From Winogradskyella eckloniae (lineage in GTDB: Bacteria > Bacteroidota > Bacteroidia > Flavobacteriales > Flavobacteriaceae), in NCBI RefSeq assembly GCF_013249045.1, contig NZ_JABRWP010000004.1, positions 62,001-126,000 of the forward strand: a DNA stretch of 64,000 nt, in the 5' to 3' direction. The notes under the pieces were generated by a model. That model had not been told where the DNA came from and did no database searches. It worked only from the letters and a program-made list of their open reading frames with translations. A program made the translations under genes and the position numbers. Shown here one piece after another: positions 32,235 to 42,500 of the stretch; the stretch's first letter is position 1, and every line of letters starts with the position of its first letter.

Positions 32235-34544
32235 ATGAAGTTTAAATTACTATTTTCTTTTTTGTTTATGTCTATCTTTTCGTTTGCGCAGCAAATCCCA
32301 GAAGATATTAAACCGCCGAGTTGGCATTATAAAAATTTAACGACGCTAAAACCGTATAAGTTACCATCCTTTGATTTGCAAAAATTAATAGATGAAGATC
32401 TCGTTAATGACACCAATAAGTCTATACCTTGGCGATTTGGTCATCAGTTATATGTTGGCCATAATTTTAATAGTGTAGGCGAATGGACAACTCTTGAAAA
32501 TGGTGATCGTATTTGGAGAATGGCGTACACGTCGAAAGATGCTTTAACGTTAAATTTTATGTTTGATGTATTTCATATTCCTGAAGGTGCAAAATTATAT
32601 GTATACAATAGTGAAAAAACGGATGTATTAAGACCTTTTTCACATTTTAATAATAATGAAGAAAATGTTTTAGGAACTTGGATGGTAGAAGGTGATCAAG
32701 CTATTGTTGAATATTACCAACCAGCACATGTTACTGGCACAGCGTCTATAGTCGTTGGATCTGTGGTGCATGGATATCGTACAGCAAAATCTTATCAAAA
32801 AGCCTTAGGAGATTCTGGTAATTGTAATCAGGATGTCGATTGTGATATTGCACCAGCAAGTGATCCATATAGCTTAAATACAGTAAAAGAAAATGTAAAA
32901 AAGGCTGCAGGTATGCTTGTTACAGGTGGCTCAGGATTCTGTTCTGGGACATTAGTCAATAATACAAATAATGATGGAACGCCTTATTTTATTACAGCAA
33001 ATCATTGTGGAGGAGGCGAAGGAAGTTGGGCATTTAGATTTAATTGGAGAAGTCCTACACCTTCATGTAGTACAACGGCGAGTAGTCCTAATGGTAGCTA
33101 TAATCAAACTGTTAGTGGATCTATATTAAGAGCAAATAGCTCTCAATCTGATATGGAATTAGTAGAAATTACAGATACAAGTTTCTTTAATAATAATCCT
33201 GATGTGGTTTGGTCTGGTTGGAATAATTCTACGACACAAACGCCTAATGTAAATTTTGGAATACACCATCCAAGTGGAGATATTCAAAAAACGTGTAGAG
33301 ATGATGATGGTGCTGTAAGAAATGTGGTGAATTTTAATGGCAATGCCAATACCCAAATGTGGTATATCACGGAGTGGGAGTTAGGTGTTACAGAGCAAGG
33401 GTCTTCAGGATCTGGTTTGTTTAACGAAAATGGTGAATTAATAGGTATGTTATCAGGAGGCGCTGCCGCTTGTAACAATACCTCAAACAATGGTCAATAT
33501 GATTTCTATGGTAGGTTTGGAGTTGCATGGGATTATGGAACATCCTCATCAACGAGATTAAAGGATTGGTTAGATCCTTCTAACTCTGGTGTAACTTCAA
33601 TAGGGCAATTCCCAGCGTTACAAACTTATGATAATGATGTTGCTGTAAACACAGGGTCTAATAATGATGTTTTATGTGGAGAAGATTTTACACCTCAACT
33701 TACCTTAACGAATCCAGGTAATTTCGCATTAACTTCTGCTACTATTGAATATTATATAGATAATGAAGCAAGTACAACTATAAGTTGGACAGGAAATATA
33801 CCAAGTGGATCGAGTTTGGTTGTGGCAAATCCTTTATATACTAATTTAGCTACTGGAAGCCATTCTTTTGTGGTTAATGTAACCAATCCTAATGGTGTTT
33901 CGGATGAAAACTCAACGAATAACTCATTTGTATTTAATTTTGATGTTCCGCCAGCATACGCGACTGCTACTGTTACATTTGATATTACAACAGATAATTA
34001 TGGTGATGAAACCACATGGAGTATTGAAAATAGTTCTGGAACAATAATTGATAATGGTCCTCTTTTTAGTTACTCTAATAATACGACTTACCAAGAAATA
34101 ATTACTTTACCAGCAACGAATGAGTGTTATACATTTACAATTTTTGATGCCTATGATGATGGAATTTGTTGTTCCTTTGGTTCTGGTTCGTATTCGCTAA
34201 CTGATGAAAATGGGATTGTTATTGTTTCTGGTGGTGATTTTACAACCGAAGAGTCCATTACTTTTTATGCAACGGATGCATTAAGTATAACTGATGTAGA
34301 TTTTAGTAATGCGATAAAGGTATATCCTAATCCAATTAAAGATATAATAAATATAGATGTAACTAATTTAAACGCAAAGGTTGATTATTCCATTATTAAT
34401 ACGTTAGGGCAAGAGCTTGTTAAAGGCAAATTAAATTCTAGCTTATTGAATCAAATCGATATGTCTCAATATCAAAGTGGTGTCTATTTTGTGAAAATAT
34501 CAACGAATTCTAACGCTATAATTAAAAAACTTATAAAAAGTTAA
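32235..34544 (+). CDS. T9SS-secreted lysyl-endopeptidase-like serine protease (S1)
   Basis: The 769-residue protein has a signal peptide (to about residue 19, SFAQ), then a propeptide of roughly 190 residues. The trypsin-like domain has the triad His 257 (TANHCGG), Asp 306 (QSDMELVE) and Ser 391 (EQGSSGSGLF), close to Achromobacter lysyl endopeptidase. Next come a CARDB-like Ig domain (about 475-570) and a further beta domain with EAYDDGICC-type residues. A type A T9SS sorting domain (VYPNPIKDIINID ... SGVYFVKI ... KKLIKS) ends the protein. It should be exported by Sec and T9SS to the surface or medium. Lysine specificity is inferred from similarity. Confidence 0.88.
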   Translation: MKFKLLFSFLFMSIFSFAQQIPEDIKPPSWHYKNLTTLKPYKLPSFDLQKLIDEDLVNDTNKSIPWRFGHQLYVGHNFNSVGEWTTLENGDRIWRMAYTSKDALTLNFMFDVFHIPEGAKLYVYNSEKTDVLRPFSHFNNNEENVLGTWMVEGDQAIVEYYQPAHVTGTASIVVGSVVHGYRTAKSYQKALGDSGNCNQDVDCDIAPASDPYSLNTVKENVKKAAGMLVTGGSGFCSGTLVNNTNNDGTPYFITANHCGGGEGSWAFRFNWRSPTPSCSTTASSPNGSYNQTVSGSILRANSSQSDMELVEITDTSFFNNNPDVVWSGWNNSTTQTPNVNFGIHHPSGDIQKTCRDDDGAVRNVVNFNGNANTQMWYITEWELGVTEQGSSGSGLFNENGELIGMLSGGAAACNNTSNNGQYDFYGRFGVAWDYGTSSSTRLKDWLDPSNSGVTSIGQFPALQTYDNDVAVNTGSNNDVLCGEDFTPQLTLTNPGNFALTSATIEYYIDNEASTTISWTGNIPSGSSLVVANPLYTNLATGSHSFVVNVTNPNGVSDENSTNNSFVFNFDVPPAYATATVTFDITTDNYGDETTWSIENSSGTIIDNGPLFSYSNNTTYQEIITLPATNECYTFTIFDAYDDGICCSFGSGSYSLTDENGIVIVSGGDFTTEESITFYATDALSITDVDFSNAIKVYPNPIKDIINIDVTNLNAKVDYSIINTLGQELVKGKLNSSLLNQIDMSQYQSGVYFVKISTNSNAIIKKLIKS

Positions 34545-34560
34545 ACGTAGATCGTAAAAG

Positions 34561-34600
34561 AAAAAAAGTCAGTTGTATACATAGTAACTGACTTTTTTAT
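34561..34600 (+). terminator. Rho-independent terminator of the protease gene
   Basis: AAGTCAGTT (34566-34574) and AACTGACTT (34586-34594) form a 9-bp stem flanked by A7 and T6 runs. Confidence 0.85.
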
Positions 34601-34631
34601 TTCTTATATTTAGCCTAATGAGCTATTTGAG

Positions 34632-35048
34632 ATGAACTATTTTAAATCAATATCACTTTTAGTGACACTTTTATTTTTTAGCTGCAGTTCCAAAGGTGAG
34701 GACCATTGTATTAATAAAACAATGATTGTTACCGCTACAGCCTATAATTCATTAGCCTACCAAACAAATTCTAACCCTTCTATTACGGCTTTTGGTGATA
34801 GCTTAAAACCTGGTTTAAGATATATTGCAGTGTCTCGAGATTTATTAGACTCAGGATTGGTACATAATACAAAAGTGAAAATTAAGGGGTTTGATAGTTT
34901 ATATACCGTTAAAGACAAAATGCATCGTCGTTGGCGAAACCGAATAGATATTTACATGGGTAACGATATTGAAAAAGCAAAGAAATGGGGCAAGAAAAAA
35001 GTAGAAATTCAATATTGTATACCTCAAAAGGATACGCTTACTAATTAG
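34632..35048 (+). CDS. 3D-domain lipoprotein
   Basis: The 138-residue protein starts with a lipoprotein signal (LLFFSC, Cys 18). It continues with a double-psi beta-barrel-like domain of the 3D type: VTATAYNSLAYQT, ITAFGDSLKPG, IAVSRDLL and VKDKMHRRWRNRIDIYMG, whose Asp residues give the domain its name. Related domains occur in lytic transglycosylase MltA and Rpf-type proteins acting on peptidoglycan. Catalysis by this short protein is uncertain. Its last 8 bp overlap the convergent exbD gene. Confidence 0.82.
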   Translation: MNYFKSISLLVTLLFFSCSSKGEDHCINKTMIVTATAYNSLAYQTNSNPSITAFGDSLKPGLRYIAVSRDLLDSGLVHNTKVKIKGFDSLYTVKDKMHRRWRNRIDIYMGNDIEKAKKWGKKKVEIQYCIPQKDTLTN

Positions 35049-35607
35049 ATGGTTTTACCATAATTTCTGAGACTATAAATGGAAAAGCACTTTGAACGTC
35101 CTTTAGCTCTGTTTTAGTTAGCGCTTCAGGAGCTTTGTTATACTTATGTTTGGCATATCTAACTCGGAGATTGTAATAAGCTTTAGTAATTTCGTCTTGT
35201 ACAGCAATAAAATATTCATAGGTAGTTTGTGGAGAATGACTTAAAGAGATGACAGCCTTTTTAGGATGATCTGCAGAGGTCGCAACCTTAAGACCTTCAC
35301 AATAATCACAGGTGCCTAAACAGTTATTATCTAAAAATGCTTCAACAGTTGTTTGTATTTCACTCAGCTTAACTACAGCATCATCTATGAGGATCTGTTG
35401 ATTGTCATTAACCGAAATACGTAAAAGATTGCGTTCTGCAATATCGGCTACACAATTTGCTGTTTCACAAATTTTGGGCAATTGTCTTAAAATACCTTTG
35501 TCGGCAGAAATTGTAGTGGTAACTAAAAAGAAAATTAGCAATAAAAAGGCAATGTCTGCCATAGAACCTGCATTGACCGATGCAGAGTGTCTTCTAAATG
35601 ATTTCAT
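35041..35607 (-). CDS. ExbD/TolR-family protein, orphan, cysteine-rich periplasmic domain
   Basis: The 188-residue protein has a short cytoplasmic start (MKSFRRHSASVNAGSM) and one membrane helix beginning with the conserved ADIAFLLLIFFLVTTT, whose Asp is the proton-pathway residue of ExbD. The periplasmic domain contains IAERNLLRISVNDNQQILID. ExbD works with ExbB to energise TonB-dependent outer-membrane transport, but no exbB, tonB or second exbD is adjacent. In place of the usual proline-rich linker there is KICETANCVAD, and a second cluster NNCLGTCDYC follows later. The five cysteines could form disulfides. Confidence 0.85.
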   Translation of the reverse strand: MKSFRRHSASVNAGSMADIAFLLLIFFLVTTTISADKGILRQLPKICETANCVADIAERNLLRISVNDNQQILIDDAVVKLSEIQTTVEAFLDNNCLGTCDYCEGLKVATSADHPKKAVISLSHSPQTTYEYFIAVQDEITKAYYNLRVRYAKHKYNKAPEALTKTELKDVQSAFPFIVSEIMVKPSN

Positions 35608-35744
35608 AATATAATTATTTAAATGTTAATTCTTTAACATTCACAAGAACAGTACCAATCTTGTTAAATCTTGTTAACAATTCACATTAAAAACCCTTTC
35701 AATGTCCTATTTTTGCAAAATTAACCTCGTGCTAAAATTTAAAT

Positions 35745-37259
35745 ATGTCGTCAGATACCACAATCATTCAAAAAAATGCAAATGAGAAAAGTCTTTATGA
35801 TTATCAGATAAAAGACCTTAATCGCATATTTGATGTTATGCAAAATGAGTCAGACGATTTTAATCTATTATATCAGTTGCCTACAGGAGGCGGAAAGACG
35901 GTAATTTTTTCTGAAATCGTAAGACGCTATGTAGAACAACACCAGAAAAAAGTAGTGATCTTAACGCATAGAATTGAGCTTTGTAAACAAACTTCAAATG
36001 TATTATCTGGGTTTAATGTAGAGAACAAAGTTATAAATAGTAAAGTTAAAACCCTACCAGATCAAGATGAGTATCAGTGTTTTGTAGCAATGGTTGAAAC
36101 CTTAAACAATCGTTTGTCTGATAATGATTTTGAGCTTAAAAACATTGGGTTAGTTATTATTGATGAAGCACACTATAATTCGTTTAGAAAATTATTTAAG
36201 TTTTTTGAGAATTGCTTTATTTTAGGTGTAACGGCAACACCTCTAAGTAGTAATATAAAGCTACCTATGAAGGATAATTATAATAAGCTTATTGTAGGTG
36301 ATGATATTTCAACATTGATAAAAAATGGATTTTTGGCCAATGCAGAAGTCTTTAATTATGATGTAGGCTTAACCTCATTAAAAATAGGAATTAATGGTGA
36401 TTATACTGTAAAATCTTCAGAAGCATTATACACAAATAGTTTAATGCAAACAAAACTGTTGTCGGCTTATGAGGAATTGGCAAAAGGTAAAAAAACGTTA
36501 ATTTTTAATAATGGAATTTACACGTCAAAAGAAGTATATTATACATTTAAAAAAGCAGGTTATAACGTTAGACATCTTGATAATACAGCCAGTAAACAAG
36601 AACGAAAAGAGATATTGAAATGGTTTAAACACACACCAGACGCTGTGTTGTCTTCTGTGAGTATTTTAACGACAGGATTTGATGAGCCAACAGTAGAAAC
36701 CATTGTATTAAATAGAGCGACGAGATCTTTAACCTTATATTTTCAAATGATTGGTCGAGGCAGCAGAATCTATAAAGATCGAAATATATTTCAGGTTATT
36801 GATTTAGGTAATAACGAAGCTCGTTTTGGACCTTGGAATCAACCTGTTGATTGGCAACATATTTTTAAAAATCCAGATTTATATTTAGAAAATATAATTG
36901 ATGATGAATTATTAGAACGTGATTTTGTATACACCATGCCAGAATCCTTAAAGGTTAAGTTTAAAAAATCATATACCTTAAATTTTGATGTAAAAGCAGA
37001 ATACAAAGAGGTTATTAATTCAGGTAAAAAATCATTTACAGTTATAGAACGTTCCATTGCGCAACATTCTAAAATTTGCATTGAAAACAGTGAGGATGTT
37101 TATGATGCAAGAGATTTAATAAAAGAGCTTCAAGATGAAATTGCGTTTAGAGTAAAACAATATTGTTATTGCATTATGAATAGTACTCAAAATTATAAGG
37201 ATTGGCTATTCGAAGAATATAATAGACGTTTAAGAATTAGTTTTAACGGAAAGTTTTAA
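35745..37259 (+). CDS. DEAD/DEAH-box SF2 helicase
   Basis: The 504-residue protein has the SF2 motifs in order: LPTGGGKT (Walker A, about 45-52), LTHRIELCKQ (Ia), IIDEAHYN (II), GVTATPLSS (III), SILTTGFDEPTVE (V) and QMIGRGSRIYKD (VI). It is near the UvrB/RecG-like ResIII group. The C-terminal 130 residues are unassigned. A partial promoter (TATTTTTG, 35708-35715) precedes it, and the 10-mer ATCTTGTTAA is directly repeated about 35-50 bp further upstream. The substrate and role are unknown; no methylase or nuclease is adjacent, so it is not evidently a restriction system. Confidence 0.88.
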   Translation: MSSDTTIIQKNANEKSLYDYQIKDLNRIFDVMQNESDDFNLLYQLPTGGGKTVIFSEIVRRYVEQHQKKVVILTHRIELCKQTSNVLSGFNVENKVINSKVKTLPDQDEYQCFVAMVETLNNRLSDNDFELKNIGLVIIDEAHYNSFRKLFKFFENCFILGVTATPLSSNIKLPMKDNYNKLIVGDDISTLIKNGFLANAEVFNYDVGLTSLKIGINGDYTVKSSEALYTNSLMQTKLLSAYEELAKGKKTLIFNNGIYTSKEVYYTFKKAGYNVRHLDNTASKQERKEILKWFKHTPDAVLSSVSILTTGFDEPTVETIVLNRATRSLTLYFQMIGRGSRIYKDRNIFQVIDLGNNEARFGPWNQPVDWQHIFKNPDLYLENIIDDELLERDFVYTMPESLKVKFKKSYTLNFDVKAEYKEVINSGKKSFTVIERSIAQHSKICIENSEDVYDARDLIKELQDEIAFRVKQYCYCIMNSTQNYKDWLFEEYNRRLRISFNGKF

Positions 37260-37369
37260 CTTTTTTTTGTAAAAATTTCTAATATTATAGATTTAATTTG
37301 AATATATTACTATTTGGGAATGATTTTTGAATCATCACTTATAAATGAAAACAAACAAAATATAATATA

Positions 37370-38113
37370 GTGAAAGCCAATAAATTCATATTAGTTGTGT
37401 TTAGTCTACTTTGTAGTACTATGGTTTTTGCCCAAATAAAAGATAAAAAGACAAAGAGTATTCATATACCAGCTGTAGAATCTAAAAAAGATAAAGATTC
37501 GTCTTTAGTTAAGGTAAAAGTTGCACCTAAGCTTAAAAAAGAAGAAGAGGACAAAAAGAACGAGAGTAAGTCTAAAGTCGGGGAAGAAAAATTCATTATT
37601 AGAGAGCGTGAAAAACCTTTTTCAATGATTGAAGATGATGGTTTAAAAAGTCCAAGTGAGATTTACGAAAAAAGATGGAATAAAGACGCTGTAAAAGGAG
37701 GTATCATTAGAGAAATGTCTGATCAGTTTTTGGGAGAACATAATGTAGATACTAAGTTTGTAAATATAGTTTGTAGAGATCATCAATATCCTGATGGTGA
37801 CCGTGTTCAGATTTTAATAAATGGCGCAGTTATTAAAAACAATTTATTGTTAACAAGTAGTTATAGACGTGTAGAAGTAAATTTATTGGATGGTAAGAAT
37901 ACAGTAGATATTGTTGCGTTAAATCAAGGAGATTCTGGTCCTAATACTGCCGAATTTGTGGTGTATGACGATAAAGGCAATGTGATTTCTTCAAAAGAGT
38001 GGAATCTTTTAACAGGTGTTAAAGCAACAATTGTTTTCAATAATGAGAAAATGATTATTACTAAAAAAGAAGCTGAAGATAAAGAAGAACAAGAAACAGC
38101 TTCTAATAATTAG
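37370..38113 (+). CDS. Exported protein of unknown function
   Basis: A GTG at 37370 starts a 247-residue protein with a signal peptide (cleavage near VFAQ, residue 22). A very Lys/Glu-rich linker (about 25-85) follows, then a conserved-looking beta-rich domain (DQFLGEHNVDTKFVNIVCRDHQ, GDRVQILINGAVI, YRRVEVNLLDGKNTVDIVALNQGDSGPNTAEFVVYDDKG). That domain resembles an Ig-like fold and probably sits in the periplasm or on the surface. No family name can be given. Its 3' end overlaps the convergent pseudouridine synthase gene by 11 bp. Confidence 0.75.
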   Translation: MKANKFILVVFSLLCSTMVFAQIKDKKTKSIHIPAVESKKDKDSSLVKVKVAPKLKKEEEDKKNESKSKVGEEKFIIREREKPFSMIEDDGLKSPSEIYEKRWNKDAVKGGIIREMSDQFLGEHNVDTKFVNIVCRDHQYPDGDRVQILINGAVIKNNLLLTSSYRRVEVNLLDGKNTVDIVALNQGDSGPNTAEFVVYDDKGNVISSKEWNLLTGVKATIVFNNEKMIITKKEAEDKEEQETASNN

Positions 38114-38672
38114 TATTTATTGTTTCTATATCAGAAGGTTGCATGTGATCTAAATGAATATGCCCAATTCTTACTCTAATTAATCTTAATGTTGGAAATC
38201 CTACTTTTGCCGTCATTTTTCTTACTTGCCTAAATTTTCCTTCAGTTAAAGTTATGGACAGCCAAGATGTTGGTCCATGGCGTTCCTCTCTAACAAAACG
38301 CTCAATGATATGATGAGTGTCCTTTAATATTTTTGCCTTACAAGGTTTTGTTTTATAAGGTTTTCCATTAACAGAAATTTCAACACCATTAGATAAAGAC
38401 CTAATTACGTCGGTAGTGATTATTCCATCTACCATAACATGGTATTCTTTTTCTATTTTGCTACTTGTAATGTAATGACTAAACTTTCCATCTGATGTTA
38501 ATAGCAATAACCCTTCTGATTTTTCGTCTAATCGACCAACAGCCATTATATTCATGGGTAAGTTAAATAAATCACCCAGGAGTTTTTTCGATTTTCGTTT
38601 ATTTTGATGGTTTACAAATTGACTTAAATACCCGTAAGGTTTATAAATTTTATAATACACTTCGTTTTTCAT
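38103..38672 (-). CDS. RsuA/RluE-type pseudouridine synthase
   Basis: The 189-residue protein carries GRLDEKSEGLLLLTSDG, where the Asp is the catalytic nucleophile, KEYHVMVDG, and the C-terminal EGKFRQVRKMTAKVGFPTLRLIRVRIG typical of RsuA/RluB/E/F enzymes. There is no N-terminal S4 domain, as in RluE, which modifies U2457 of 23S rRNA in E. coli. The exact target here is inferred. The DUF1853 gene ends 3 bp upstream, so the two are co-transcribed. Confidence 0.9.
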   Translation of the reverse strand: MKNEVYYKIYKPYGYLSQFVNHQNKRKSKKLLGDLFNLPMNIMAVGRLDEKSEGLLLLTSDGKFSHYITSSKIEKEYHVMVDGIITTDVIRSLSNGVEISVNGKPYKTKPCKAKILKDTHHIIERFVREERHGPTSWLSITLTEGKFRQVRKMTAKVGFPTLRLIRVRIGHIHLDHMQPSDIETINTNY

Positions 38673-38675
38673 AGA

Positions 38676-39485
38676 TTACCAATAGGTTATAAAGCATTTT
38701 TCTATTTTCGTATTACTATATTTTAACCAGACCATAGGCGATTTGTTTTGATTAGTAAATTCTTCAATGAAATGTTTTGCTTCAGAATATGTTAACCAAT
38801 CTACGGCAATGTGAGGGACGATAAGCCAATCTAACTTATTAGGAATATAAAATTCTAATGAGTTAAAAATGTTAATGTTTTTTATAGAGCAAAATATTCC
38901 TGAAATACACTTGTTATTTAAAGGATAAGCGTTTATTTCACTATCATAATAGGGTACAAACAGTTGTGCTTTAAAACATAATTGTTGTTCTATTGTATCG
39001 CTATTTAGGTTAAGCTTTTTGAGTTCTTTTTCAGTTTCATTTTTATATAATAATGGAAATTGTTTTGTTTTTAGTTTTTCTAATTTATAAACTAAAGTAT
39101 CATTTCTGTTGGGACCAATCCAATAAGAGAGTGGATTACAATAGGTTTTTAGTGTGTCGTATAAATAGAATTTATAAACAATTTCTAAATGAATAGGTGT
39201 TTTATTTTTAATAAACAAAGCATCAATTTCCCCAATGGTTTGTTTTCCATTTTGAATTTGAAGATTTTCAGTTAACCAATTAATATCAGGTAATTGCTTG
39301 AGTTGATAAAACACAAATTCTTCAACCAGTTTACCTAAGCGTTGATTTGTGAAATCTATATTAGGAGGTAGTTTGTCTTTGTTAGTTGGTAGATCTATAG
39401 ATTTAAATTCATCAAAACCGTTCTCAAAAAAAAGTGAAGGAGTGTTATTATAACCTATAAATTGAAGAATAGTACTTTTATCCAT
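38676..39485 (-). CDS. DUF1853-family protein, possible PD-(D/E)XK nuclease fold
   Basis: The 269-residue protein has RLGKLVEEFVFYQL, IGEIDALFI, HLEIVYKFYLY and IGPNRNDTLVYKLEKLKTKQFPLL, the conserved blocks of DUF1853. The arrangement E...EID...ExxxK (IGEID followed by LEIVYK) looks like the metal-binding core of PD-(D/E)XK nucleases. That relationship is inferred from motif spacing. It stands 3 bp upstream of the pseudouridine synthase gene; function unknown. Confidence 0.75.
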   Translation of the reverse strand: MDKSTILQFIGYNNTPSLFFENGFDEFKSIDLPTNKDKLPPNIDFTNQRLGKLVEEFVFYQLKQLPDINWLTENLQIQNGKQTIGEIDALFIKNKTPIHLEIVYKFYLYDTLKTYCNPLSYWIGPNRNDTLVYKLEKLKTKQFPLLYKNETEKELKKLNLNSDTIEQQLCFKAQLFVPYYDSEINAYPLNNKCISGIFCSIKNINIFNSLEFYIPNKLDWLIVPHIAVDWLTYSEAKHFIEEFTNQNKSPMVWLKYSNTKIEKCFITYW

Positions 39486-39511
39486 GACACAATAAAAGTA
39501 TATATTTAATT

Positions 39512-39556
39512 AAAAGAAAAACGCAAAATCTAAATTGATTTTGCGTTTTTTATTTA
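39512..39556 (-). terminator. Rho-independent terminator of the phosphatase gene
   Basis: A 14-bp perfect stem (39517-39530 with 39537-39550; core ACGCAAAATC/GATTTTGCGT) and a 6-base loop with A-rich flank. It is read on the minus strand just after the stop at 39557. Confidence 0.88.
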
Positions 39557-42500
39557 TTATCTAATTACAAGTTTCTGTATTCGTTTCTGGTTATTTGCAG
39601 AATTTAATTCAATTATGTAAATACCAGTTGTTAATTGGCTAACATCAATAGTTTGATTTGATATTCTATCGTCAAGACTATTTTTTAATACAGCTCTACC
39701 GTGAAGATCGTATAAAGCATACGAGGTGTCTGTATCTAATTGTCCATTTATCTCTATTGATTTTGTTTTTGGATTTGCAATAATTTGCACTGAATTTAAT
39801 AGCGTTTCATTGATATTTAGCGCATTGGATTCAAATCTTAAATAAAAACGTCCTGGTCCGGAAATGTTAGAATTTGCCGTAAATACGTAATCTTCAGAAG
39901 TTAGTAAGGTATACGTATTATTTAAAGTATCTTCTAAATACACATTAATTGCATCTGGTAAATCAGTTTCAAGAATACTAATGGTCACTTCTTGACCTTG
40001 TGTTGCATTAACGCCTAACGATATAGTGACATCATTCATGGCTAATTCACTTAATGCTTGTATGCCAAATGGTGTACCGTTATTATTTTCTACTAAATAC
40101 GAATAAATAGAAAAATCAGGAGGTGTTGAGCTGTATAAGGCAGCATCATAACCAGGATCTAAACTAGACGTTGCGTTACTGTTAAAATAGAAATCTGTAT
40201 TAAAACTAGAATCCGCTGAGCTAGAATTCAGTTTAATAAAACCGAAGTGTGCATTAATACCTCTACCAGCAATAAAATCGTCAGTAGTTCCGGTTGTTCG
40301 CATGTCAGGAGTAAAGGTAATAGTACCTCCACCAGACTTACTTTTTACAAAGAACCCTTGTCCAGGCGCAATTAATTGTCCTGTTGTAAGATTGTTTAAT
40401 ACCGTCCAACCATTATGAGCACTACCATCATAACCGTAAATGGCTTGGTAAGACCCTGTGTCTAATTGGGTTTTAATGAGATTAAAAAAGGTATCAAAGT
40501 CTATATAAGAAGGGTATGGGTTCCCTATTAGGTTCCAGTCACTGGCACCACCAGCATTAATAGGAATATTAACATTTGTTGTTTGTACAGTTCCGTCAAA
40601 AGTATATGTTCCGCCATCTGTAGAACCAGTTCTATACCCTTTACCTGGATCTAATGTACTACTATCATCAGATGGTGAATAGTTAATGTATGCATCTGAA
40701 GATGTACTAAAAGGTCCGAATAAAAAGGCTAAATTTCCTCCAATATTTCCTGACAGTATATTTGAATTAGCCGCTCTAAAATCTCCAAAATTTTGCCCAG
40801 TAACTGGTGCACTAATCAAGTCGTTAGCATTAGTACTAGAACCAGCACCTGCTGCAAAGTTAATATGTCGTTTGTATTGAATATCACCTGTAGAAGTACC
40901 TTCAACAATTAAACTAGAATATTTAGTTGAAATTGATTCTAAGATTAAGGTTCCATTGTTAATTAAATCACCTTTAACGGTTAAACTTGCGCCTTCTTCT
41001 ACAGTGACTGTTGCTCCGCTTAATATTTCTAAATCGTTAATGACGACTTCTTCATCAGCAGCTATAGCATATGTACCGTCGGCAATAATTGTATTAGTTG
41101 TATCTGAGTTATGATCTGGTCCATCGGTATTAATCCAAGCACTATTACAATATAAGATAGAATTCGCAGGCACATTGATGCCACAACTATTACCTGGCGA
41201 TAAATATTGAATCAAAGTTGCCTTCGGTGTTGTAGTGCTATCATTATTAGAATTCGCGGTTCCTCCTCTTGCTCTTAAATGTATACTTACTAAACTGTTT
41301 GAACCATCGCTGTACACTTGAACTCGCAATGCGTCTGCTTCAATAGGATCAAAGTTAGGTCCTCCCCATTCATATATACCATCATCAATCCAACCGCCTT
41401 GGCCTTGATCTAAGATCGTCCAAACACCATCTTTTCTATGACTAATGATCCACATTGAATCAGATTGATCTTGATTTGCGTAAGACCCTCCAATTGTGAT
41501 GTAATTCATATACTTTACGTTTGGCCAATTTACTTGCCATTTAAAACCATCGTCAACACTAGGTAAACCTAGATTTTCATTGAAAGCTACTCCATATTCA
41601 TTATATGATGTTACCGTTCTATAATCATCAATTAGCGGGTCATATAATATATCAGTTGGGATTCCTCTACCATTACTTGCAGACCCGTAGACTGTTGCTT
41701 CTGTTAATAATGCTAAATTGGTATTATCATCAGGTATATTATCTGGAATTCCTCCTAAACTACATTTACTTGGAGCTTCAAAGCCTCTTTCTTTTAGATA
41801 GTGACATGTGCCTTCAGTAAAATAAGCGTCGATATCAACATCGATACCATCTGCAGTTAAACCTGTTAGTGTAACAGTTTGCGGGCTTGTGCCAATTGCG
41901 AATGATTGCCCATTTACAACCAAAGAACCAGAACTTGGTGCTACAGTATATTCTACTACTAAATCTTGCGAATATATATCAGTATTACTATCACAGCTTG
42001 GTAGACCAGAAGATGAAACATTGATAATTGGACAATTACTATTATAATATACTATTAATTTAGGATGGTCGTTTACATCGCCATTTCTCGATTCTGCGAC
42101 ACGCTTTCCAGTTCCCGAGACAATAAATGTAACAGCGTTACCTACTTGCCATCCTGGTTGTGAAATTATTTCGGTTACTATAGATTGAAGATAAGGAGAA
42201 CGTTGTTTGTAAGCTTTTTCACCTGTATTTTCCCAAGCAGCAACATTATTCCAAGTTTCAGAATTTGATGTTAATGGTCGTGATGATATATCATTGGTAG
42301 AGGTTGTAAATCCATTACTATCATCTGACAATTCACCATGAAAAGTTAAATTAGTAACTTCTGAATTTTGTTCATCAGCCTCAAATTGTATATAGGCTCT
42401 ATGAATTGTAGCTCCTTTAGGAATATTGATATTATTAAATCTTAAACCAACAATTTGGTCTGATCCTCCATCGTCCACAAATTCTAGATCTGTACTTGTA

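Noticed and set aside
35658-35680. Direct repeat ATCTTGTTAA upstream of the helicase gene as a firm operator
   Set aside because: Only two short AT-rich copies, no positional support from a clear -33 element; too weak to list on its own.
35745-37259. SF2 helicase as part of a restriction or defence system
   Set aside because: Neighbours are envelope and RNA-modification genes; no methyltransferase, nuclease or other defence gene is adjacent.
37248-37275. Possible terminator after the helicase gene (AAAGTT/AACTTT followed by T run)
   Set aside because: The stem is short and AT-only, with a 2-base loop, so a stable hairpin is unlikely.
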